In this document: piece after piece, positions 61,107 through 64,000 of the stretch
Position numbering within the stretch: the stretch's first letter is position 1
How the letters are laid out: each line of letters opens with the position of its first letter
Made by a program: the position numbers and the translations under genes
DNA from: Galaxea fascicularis
Lineage: Eukaryota > Cnidaria > Anthozoa > Scleractinia > Euphylliidae
Assembly: GCA_948470475.1 (NCBI GenBank)
Contig: OX419345.1
Span: forward strand, 2,792,501 to 2,856,500
Direction: 5' to 3'
DNA length: 64,000 nt
The notes under the pieces: model-generated
Databases searched by the model: none
What the model was told of the DNA's origin: nothing
Seen by the model: the letters and a program-made list of their open reading frames with translations, nothing else

Positions 61107-63642
61107 GACCAAATAAATTTCACGAGTTTTTGGTAAATGGCAAATTTTAGCCTGATGTTTGCCGTTTGCTGTAAACGCGATGCTAAATCTCTCTATTATT
61201 GGAGAACCTCACAAAATAGGAAAGTATCAAAACACTTACTTAAAAATAGTCATGGATGCATATGGAGACAGAATATCATAAGCTTGATCCACAAACACTT
61301 GTTTATAGTAGGTATAAGGATAGCGACAGCTGAGGTACTCTTCATAGAATTCAAATGCTTCATGAAGAAATGCTGTTGTGTTTTTAAGAACTGGAAGCAG
61401 CCCAGGTAGACAGAAGTGGGTGACTTCAGGCATAATAGGATCCACATGGATCTCAAAAGGTCTGCAAAGATAAAAAATAGAATTTCAGTTGCATCTGTTG
61501 GTTATCATAAGTCCGTCTTCACAACATTAAGGGGTGCATAAGGCCTCTTATGAGGAAGAGCCTCTGTTGGTCACACAACCTGCACCCAACCCTGAGATGT
61601 GTGTTAGGTCAGATCCAACACTTGGAGCATTATTATGTTCCCCACTCTACTCATCTTTTCTACAGCAGGGTTTGAGCAACACTATGTGTAACTTCGAGTC
61701 CGCCAGGATATTTGGAAGATCCTCCCAATTTTTTTGGTGACATTCTTGCAACAAATGTCAAGCTTTTTTTCCTGTAATATCCCCAGAACTATGTCATAAT
61801 TCCCAGAAAAATTCCCAAGTCTCCAGATTCCTGGAAGAATTTTGTTTTTCTTCCAAAACAGGTCTGGTTAGAGTTGTCATCCTCTGTTTTTCTACATCCC
61901 TAGAAAAAGCCTAAATTCTGCTGCAATTTGGGTTTGGACAAAAGCATTATTTTGTTCTTTACGTCATCCACACATTTCTCGCAATGGCAGCCAGGAAAGC
62001 TCATTAAGACATAAAAAAAACATCTCACCCTTAAACTTCCTTTTTTTCACAATCTGCATGTTTGATCAACTAGTATCAGTAACAATTTGGAGGCACAGAA
62101 TATTGTGAGCCTCTTCAGGTGCTAAATCCTGCATTTCACATTTCAGTAAAATCTGAGAAAAAATAACTTACCCAACCGCCAAGGCAATATTGGGAGCTGA
62201 TGTAGGAATGCTCAATGAATAGTGATATGTTTTTCGTTTTTCATCTGTTGATAAAACCTGTACGGAATAAAAAATAAGTTACTGTAAGACTGGCAAACCT
62301 ACTGCTTTAATTCATGCTAAAACAATTATAAAATGATTTTTAAATTAAATTTTGGTATACTGAAACTGTGATACAAAATACACTTTGAATTCTCTTTAAC
62401 CAATTGAAAACAGTTTCCTACCATCTCTATCAGATCTCCACAGCTGACTGCCACCATATCTCTGTCGACTGTAATGTCAATGTTCCATGTACAGAGCTCA
62501 GAATATGAATCAACACAGGGAAACCACAACCTACGTTGGGAAAATAAAATTAATGTAATTTTTGGTTATCATTGCAACTGAACAGCTGAACTTCAAACAA
62601 ACACATTGGCCCTGTTAGACACATAGCAACAAACCTGCATCTCAAGGGGGGGGAAGGGGGTGTAATTCTATGCAAACGCCATTACATTTTAACCAGATCA
62701 CCACTAATATAGCTGTTTAATTTACCTGGAAGAATTAGCACATCCATAACTGAATAAGTGAGCTGATCGCTGCAAAAAAGTACCAATAAAAGCGAAAACC
62801 TGAATTAGATTGAACAAGAGCAAGTTAAGAAATATTAACGCTTTACGCATGCACAAACTCGTGTAAATACCTGGGCCATAGTTCCTTCTCCTTTGGGAAT
62901 AACAAACTGAATCCCCCCTTCAGGGTGTTCAAGAGAAAACTCAATGCTCACACGGAACTGACGGCATTCTGAAATTATAATAACAGCACACAAAAGATCT
63001 TAAGCCACACTTGTAAATGGCTAACTGGTCTGAATCTCACATGCTGGGATTCTTAATCTGTTATGTTCTGTTGCTTGTCTAATTTTGCTTTACTAACTGT
63101 ATCTTAGGATTATCTATACATTTCATCTCAAATTTAGGATTAATTTATCCTATATGAATCAAATTCACTCACAAGTAGAACATACTGTATATAAATTTAA
63201 TATTCTAACCATTTGCACATGCTAAGACTTCTTTGGGAATCCTGACAGTCAATTCTCCACCCCCTGTCTCTGGATCAACTGCATTTACAGCACTCTGCAA
63301 ACTGCTCAAAAAATAATCCAGATTCCTCCTGAAAAATGCAAAATAAAATGCAAATTTGGAATGGCCTTCTTTCAAAGTTATAGATGGAAGAGGAAGACAT
63401 TATAATATAGTATTGTTGTTGCTGTTGTTGTCCGGTAATATTTTCCATTTACACAACTGGCTCTTAGCTGCCAAAACCTCAGTGAAACCTGGTGTAGAAC
63501 AAAACAGTCTTTTGCAAAATAAATGTACTGCCTACTTTTTGTTATCTGAACAGATAACTTTGCCTGGATCATCCATCTGAAATCCTGCATCATACCAGTC
63601 ATGTTCTCCAGTTTTTCGTTCATCACGAATACGCACCCGCAT
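47079..63642 (-). CDS. TAF2: TAF2, TFIID subunit 2 (30 coding exons, 5' end outside window)
   Basis: TAF2 is a core subunit of the general transcription factor TFIID; with TAF1 it contacts initiator DNA at RNA polymerase II promoters. The joined exons give 1,083 residues plus a stop in one unbroken frame; the human protein has about 1,199, and the first ~80 are missing here. Residue numbers below count from the first codon in the window. Recognisable blocks: [14 protein letters not shown] (about 123-136), [47 protein letters not shown] (about 284-292), [75 protein letters not shown], and a C-terminal lysine-rich tail. The M1-peptidase HEXXH site is degenerate (KALAEQ), as in all TAF2, so no peptidase activity is expected. 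All introns wholly inside the window have GT-AG ends; the start of the first exon is uncertain. Exon joins rest on splice signals, phase and remembered human TAF2, not on transcripts. Confidence 0.95.
47514..47602 (-). CDS. TAF2: TAF2 window exon 29
   Basis: Encodes [20 protein letters not shown] then ASKLRVKIK. Low-complexity C-terminal region; supported by phase 2 entry and phase 0 exit. Acceptor CCACAG, donor AAG|GTCAAC. Confidence 0.82.
47939..48017 (-). CDS. TAF2: TAF2 window exon 28
   Basis: Encodes [20 protein letters not shown] then RATSPA, a basic, serine-rich and probably disordered stretch. Little family conservation is visible here; support is phase continuity and clean splice signals (GTCAAG acceptor, CAG|GTTAGT donor). 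Confidence 0.82.
48235..48306 (-). CDS. TAF2: TAF2 window exon 27
   Basis: Twenty-four codons: [20 protein letters not shown], then PVSP, aligned to human GLVLNLKEKKAVLNP. Phase 0 at both ends. The 1.6-kb intron before it holds the retrotransposon and inverted-repeat element. Acceptor TTTTAG, donor CCG|GTAAGT. Confidence 0.88.
48535..49373 (-). mobile_element. CR1/L2-like non-LTR retrotransposon, 3' fragment (right copy)
   Basis: Same element as the left flank copy, same orientation, with a shorter (ATT)n tail at 48538-48550. It extends further 5' than the left copy: minus-strand [19 protein letters not shown] and [16 protein letters not shown] are the RT thumb motifs (typically RLYFLRxLKRAGV and IRPVLEYACPVW). 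It is split at 48887-49179 by an inverted-repeat element; removing that restores KKALEIIF-type coding across the site. It lies inside a TAF2 intron, transcribed in the same direction as the gene. It is 5'-truncated and not functional. Confidence 0.78.
48887..49179. mobile_element. inverted-repeat (MITE-like) element with TAA target duplication
   Basis: The element at 48890-49176 begins AGCCTGGTTTTCACTA and ends TAGTGAAAACCAGGCT, flanked by TAA at 48887-48889 and 49177-49179. The left retrotransposon copy has one TAA at the same place (about 448), so it is the empty site. A 3-bp TWA duplication is typical of PIF/Harbinger elements. Inside, GCAAGC/ATAAGC hexamers run one way on the left and in reverse complement on the right. 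A second right-end-like terminus (49034-49053) suggests a nested or tandem structure. No transposase is encoded. Confidence 0.85.
49902..50001 (-). CDS. TAF2: TAF2 window exon 26 (divergent)
   Basis: Encodes [20 protein letters not shown] then [13 protein letters not shown]. It aligns without gaps to human NSGTSHDWRLRCGAVDLYFTLFGLSRPSCLPLPE, but the W and C of DWRLRC are A and Q here. The phase requires an exon of length 3n+1 at this place, and this one fits. Acceptor CTCTAG, donor GGG|GTGAGT. Confidence 0.88.
50002..50411. other. TAF2 intron, no feature seen
   Basis: Only a CT-rich tract (TTCCTTCCCTCCCTCCC near 50190-50206) stands out. Confidence 0.6.
50412..50516 (-). CDS. TAF2: TAF2 window exon 25
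   Basis: Encodes [19 protein letters not shown] then [15 protein letters not shown], matching human LTKNPPFTKNMES...LVDQLWKLM. Acceptor CTACAG, donor AA|GTAAGT. Confidence 0.92.
50517..50939. other. TAF2 intron, no feature seen
   Basis: No repeat or coding signal that I can support; the 65-codon plus-strand open frame here has no recognisable motif. Confidence 0.6.
50940..51009 (-). CDS. TAF2: TAF2 window exon 24
   Basis: Encodes [20 protein letters not shown] then FI, matching human EELQWLLNMIQNDPVPYV. Acceptor TTTTAG, donor AG|GTATAT. Confidence 0.92.
51318..51447. repeat. imperfect inverted repeat in TAF2 intron
   Basis: ACTATGCCATAGAAAATA near the left end pairs with TATTTTCTATGACATGGT near the right end, about 85 bp apart. 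Possibly an old short transposon; no target duplication is clear. Confidence 0.5.
51454..51572. mobile_element. short palindromic MITE with TA flanks
   Basis: Nearly the whole 119 bp folds on itself: GTTATGCAAGGCTTTCTTG on the left against CAAAAGCATTGCATAAC on the right, continuing through GGTTTACCAT/ATGGAAAACC to CACTTGTAT/ATACAAGTG in the centre. TA on both sides suits a Tc1/mariner-type target duplication. Non-coding. Confidence 0.72.
51741..51802 (-). CDS. TAF2: TAF2 window exon 23
   Basis: Encodes [20 protein letters not shown], matching human YGHFVDIRIAALEAVVDYTK. Acceptor TACTTAG, donor A|GTCAGT. Confidence 0.94.
52017..52170. repeat. terminal-inverted-repeat element in TAF2 intron
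   Basis: TGTAGCAGCTCTCGTAAG (52017-52034) is the reverse complement, with one mismatch, of CTTAAGAGAGCTGCTACA (52153-52170). At 154 bp it looks like a small MITE; no target duplication is obvious. Confidence 0.6.
52205..52282 (-). CDS. TAF2: TAF2 window exon 22
   Basis: Encodes [19 protein letters not shown] then AFEYYA, matching human CLRAIRVLQKNGHVPSDPALF. Acceptor TTTCAG, donor AG|GTAAGT. Confidence 0.94.
52283..52766. other. TAF2 intron, no feature seen
   Basis: Unremarkable intronic sequence. Confidence 0.6.
52767..52883 (-). CDS. TAF2: TAF2 window exon 21
   Basis: Encodes [20 protein letters not shown] then [18 protein letters not shown], matching human ILEEITRFLNMEKLLPSYRH. Acceptor TACTAG, donor AG|GTGAGT. 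Confidence 0.94.
52884..53281. other. TAF2 intron, no feature seen
   Basis: Unremarkable apart from a 75-codon plus-strand open frame (53061-53288) that runs into an exon on the other strand and resembles no protein I know. Confidence 0.6.
53282..53367 (-). CDS. TAF2: TAF2 window exon 20
   Basis: Encodes [20 protein letters not shown] then GVSIVTTN, matching human FSDNYYRAEMIDALANSVTPAVS. Acceptor TTTCAG, donor AG|GTTTGT. Confidence 0.93.
53368..53967. other. TAF2 intron, no feature seen
   Basis: No coding signal; TTCTTTCTGCTATTGCGAACAGAAAGGA near 53720 is a short hairpin only. Confidence 0.55.
53968..54078 (-). CDS. TAF2: TAF2 window exon 19
   Basis: Encodes [20 protein letters not shown] then [25 protein letters not shown] is identical to the human motif. 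Acceptor CCTCAG, donor AAG|GTACAT. Confidence 0.95.
54079..54736. other. TAF2 intron with G-rich tract
   Basis: A plus-strand tract at 54324-54344 is almost entirely G (six G, AA, then twelve or more G) and may form a quadruplex. The rest is AT-rich and featureless. Confidence 0.6.
54737..54877 (-). CDS. TAF2: TAF2 window exon 18
   Basis: Encodes [40 protein letters not shown] and IAYFVQK, matching human STWTGPPAMKSLFTRMF...CPNIVKTNNF. Acceptor GAACAG, donor AAG|GTTTTT. Confidence 0.95.
54878..55556. other. TAF2 intron, possible weak inverted repeat
   Basis: CAGGGTTGTCA near 54913 and TGACAGCCCTG near 55070 are imperfect reverse complements, perhaps an old element's ends. Nothing else is supported. 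Confidence 0.45.
55557..55676 (-). CDS. TAF2: TAF2 window exon 17
   Basis: Forty codons: [20 protein letters not shown], then [20 protein letters not shown], a HEAT-type helical hairpin. Acceptor ATACAG, donor AAG|GTGAGA. Confidence 0.95.
55774..55908. mobile_element. palindromic MITE with CCAGG target duplication
   Basis: A 125-bp element (55779-55903) starts GGCCGGTTCCTGAAAGGTGT and ends with its reverse complement. The arms continue through TAATAACTCTATTCCAGG / CCTGGAATAGAGGTATTA, leaving a central loop of about 20 bp. CCAGG lies on both sides (55774-55778, 55904-55908), a plausible 5-bp target duplication. Arm identity is high, so it is young. Non-coding, in a TAF2 intron. Confidence 0.8.
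56386..56518 (-). CDS. TAF2: TAF2 window exon 16
   Basis: Encodes [20 protein letters not shown] then [19 protein letters not shown] and IAQSE. This is where the HEAT-like helical part begins. Acceptor TGACAG, donor GAG|GTAGCA. Confidence 0.95.
56519..56934. other. TAF2 intron, no feature seen
   Basis: No repeat or coding signal recognised. Confidence 0.6.
56935..57000 (-). CDS. TAF2: TAF2 window exon 15
   Basis: Encodes [19 protein letters not shown] then AM, almost identical to human [21 protein letters not shown]. Acceptor CAACAG, donor GA|GTACGT. Confidence 0.94.
57001..57474. other. TAF2 intron, no feature seen
   Basis: A 74-codon minus-strand frame (57213-57437) has hydrophobic stretches but no family resemblance and lies wholly within the intron. 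Confidence 0.6.
57475..57584 (-). CDS. TAF2: TAF2 window exon 14
   Basis: Encodes [19 protein letters not shown] then [17 protein letters not shown], matching human [22 protein letters not shown]...CHSKSRR. Acceptor TTGTTAG, donor AG|GTAAGA. Confidence 0.94.
57585..57909. other. TAF2 intron, no feature seen
   Basis: AT-rich, featureless. Confidence 0.6.
57910..58021 (-). CDS. TAF2: TAF2 window exon 13
   Basis: Encodes [19 protein letters not shown] then [18 protein letters not shown], the conserved beta-sandwich strand pair of TAF2. Acceptor TTTATAG, donor GTG|GTAAGG. Confidence 0.95.
58022..58542. other. TAF2 intron, no feature seen
   Basis: AT-rich; the plus-strand frame at 58341-58589 overlaps the adjoining exon antisense and is not supported as a gene. 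Confidence 0.6.
58543..58604 (-). CDS. TAF2: TAF2 window exon 12
   Basis: Encodes [20 protein letters not shown], aligned to human FLKSISNVSGKDIQPLIKQW. Acceptor GTAACAG, donor AT|GTATCC. Confidence 0.93.
58605..59145. other. TAF2 intron, no feature seen
   Basis: No repeat or coding signal recognised. Confidence 0.6.
59146..59238 (-). CDS. TAF2: TAF2 window exon 11
   Basis: Thirty-one codons starting [16 protein letters not shown] and ending [10 protein letters not shown], matching human [10 protein letters not shown]...LVSTSG. Phase 0 at both ends. Acceptor AAACAG, donor GGG|GTAAGG. Confidence 0.94.
59239..59728. other. TAF2 intron, no feature seen
   Basis: No repeat or coding signal recognised. 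Confidence 0.6.
59729..59977 (-). CDS. TAF2: TAF2 window exon 10
   Basis: An 83-codon exon with [13 protein letters not shown], a serine- and histidine-rich stretch ([21 protein letters not shown]), then [17 protein letters not shown] and LLQ. The acceptor CCAAAG|GAG was chosen because it keeps ESRQVCCYE in exact register with human ELDKIVAYE. Donor CAG|GTTTCA. Confidence 0.92.
59978..60408. other. TAF2 intron, no feature seen
   Basis: No repeat or coding signal recognised; TTATCATTATCATTAG near 60255 is a brief simple repeat. Confidence 0.55.
60409..60508 (-). CDS. TAF2: TAF2 window exon 9
   Basis: Encodes [20 protein letters not shown] then [13 protein letters not shown], matching human WSDEWVLKGISGYIYGLWMKKTF. 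In active M1 enzymes the third zinc ligand, a glutamate, lies at this WLxEG position; here the residue is arginine. Acceptor CAACAG, donor GCG|GTTAGT. Confidence 0.94.
60715..60828 (-). CDS. TAF2: TAF2 window exon 8 (degenerate zinc site)
   Basis: Encodes [19 protein letters not shown] then [26 protein letters not shown] occupies the place of the HELxHQWFG zinc motif; both histidines are gone. Acceptor TATTCCAG, donor TG|GTATGT. Confidence 0.94.
60934..61193. mobile_element. inverted-repeat element with GGCAAAC minisatellite arm
   Basis: GAGATTTAGCATCATGTTTACAG at the left end pairs with CTGTAAACGCGATGCTAAATCTC at the right. The left arm continues into a 7-bp direct repeat (GGCAAAC, about six copies, 60963-61001), and the right arm carries the reverse complement GTTTGCCGTTTGCTG. 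Likely a MITE whose subterminal repeat has expanded. Non-coding. Confidence 0.65.
61240..61461 (-). CDS. TAF2: TAF2 window exon 7
   Basis: The longest M1-domain exon after window exon 10. It encodes [38 protein letters not shown] and [20 protein letters not shown], ending YASMTIF. The last piece stands where active M1 peptidases have the GAMEN substrate loop, which is absent. Acceptor TTTGCAG, donor AA|GTAAGT. Confidence 0.95.
61462..62171. other. TAF2 intron, no firm feature
   Basis: Contains T-rich and CCAGA/TCTGG-like stretches at 61680-61900 that look like decayed repeat DNA, but I cannot define unit or ends. Confidence 0.45.
62172..62257 (-). CDS. TAF2: TAF2 window exon 6
   Basis: Encodes [20 protein letters not shown] then NIALAVG, matching human MRKKTFHYMLTIPTAASNISLAIG. 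Acceptor GTACAG, donor GG|GTAAGT. Confidence 0.93.
62422..62530 (-). CDS. TAF2: TAF2 window exon 5
   Basis: Carries the nearly invariant [14 protein letters not shown] block followed by [15 protein letters not shown], part of the N-terminal M1-like beta domain. Acceptor ACGTAG, donor ATG|GTAGGA. Confidence 0.95.
62646..62660. repeat. G-rich tract in TAF2 intron
   Basis: Eight G, AA, five G on the plus strand (C-rich on the coding strand). Confidence 0.7.
62726..62769 (-). CDS. TAF2: TAF2 window exon 4
   Basis: A 44-bp microexon-like piece encoding [14 protein letters not shown], equivalent to human AHVFSCGYQNSTR. Acceptor TTTTGCAG, donor CAG|GTAAAT. Confidence 0.9.
62871..62968 (-). CDS. 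TAF2: TAF2 window exon 3
   Basis: Encodes [19 protein letters not shown] then [14 protein letters not shown], aligned to human INFSLDQPKGGLHFVVP. Acceptor ATTTCAG, donor CAG|GTATTT. Confidence 0.92.
63210..63328 (-). CDS. TAF2: TAF2 window exon 2
   Basis: Encodes [20 protein letters not shown] then [15 protein letters not shown], matching the human NLNYFSNAYAAAVSAVDPD region. Acceptor TTTTTCAG, donor ATG|GTTAGA. Confidence 0.92.
63536..63642 (-). CDS. TAF2: TAF2 window exon 1 (5' boundary uncertain)
   Basis: The frame reads [20 protein letters not shown] followed by [15 protein letters not shown], aligning with human RVRINDLE...IYNDPTLEVC. The donor is AA|GTAGGC. There is no AG just upstream: an in-frame TGA lies three codons before the arginine (63646-63648), and the only intron-end signal is TCCTTAAC at 63655-63662. 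The left limit of the alignment, not a splice site, sets the end given. Confidence 0.75.
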
Positions 63643-64000
63643 AATTCATATATCATGTTAAGGAGTTAACAAAGACAAAAACAAAAACAAAGACAAAGAC
63701 AGACAAAGTTCAAGGACTGAAAATAAGACATGATTTATGTTACATTGATCTCACTGAAAATCAGTTTTCTTGTCATTGCTGTTGCTCTTGTTGTTATTTG
63801 ACTTGGCCTTTAAATTCAACATACATGTTTTAAAGTCAATTTCTAATGGAATGCAACCTTTAATAGTCAAATAAAGGTAATATTTTAAGCAAAAGACAAA
63901 TTAAAATTTTGATATTTAAGTCTTTCAATATATAGAAATATCTGGAGAGCCAACCCCAAGTGCTCACTGAGGAATTAATAAAAATTCTAGTGGTATTGCA
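63643..64000. other. intron 5' of the first TAF2 exon in the window
   Basis: Continues beyond the window. On the coding strand its last bases include TCCTTAAC (63655-63662), the consensus of a U12-type branch site. An (ACAAAG)n/(ACAAAA)n simple repeat lies at 63669-63708. No further TAF2 exon is visible. Confidence 0.6.

Overview
The window is eukaryotic nuclear DNA, most likely from an invertebrate animal. It is AT-rich and holds one long, intron-dense metazoan gene, small inverted-repeat transposons, degraded CR1/L2-like retrotransposon ends and a huge satellite block. The style would suit a cnidarian such as a coral, but that placement is inference and no marker in the window fixes the species.

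Layout. Bases 1-62 are unassigned. Bases 63-616 are the 3' end of a degraded CR1/L2-like non-LTR retrotransposon on the minus strand. Bases 612-46815 are one head-to-tail satellite array with a 204-bp monomer, about 226 copies, and almost no indels over 46 kb. It contains nested tandem duplications of 5, 6, 7 and 8 monomers, a larger block copied 35-39 monomers away, and a segment shared between positions 133 monomers apart. The left ~19 kb is uniform; the right ~26 kb carries extra monomer subfamilies; the last monomers are decayed. Each 204-bp unit carries a 61-codon open frame, but nothing I can see makes it a gene.

From 47079 to the right edge lies the gene for TAF2, a TFIID subunit, on the minus strand. 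I rebuilt 30 coding exons by hand. They join in phase to exactly 1,084 codons (1,083 residues plus stop) and lack only the N-terminal ~80 residues, which lie beyond base 64000. The product has the M1-aminopeptidase-like fold with its zinc site lost, HEAT-like repeats and a lysine-rich tail. Its stop codon is only about 265 bp from the end of the satellite array.

The TAF2 introns hold a second CR1/L2-like fragment, split by an inverted-repeat element flanked by TAA; the left-hand retrotransposon copy preserves the empty site. Other introns hold four more short inverted-repeat elements. I saw no tRNA, rRNA, CRISPR or bacterial-type feature, and no second protein-coding gene.
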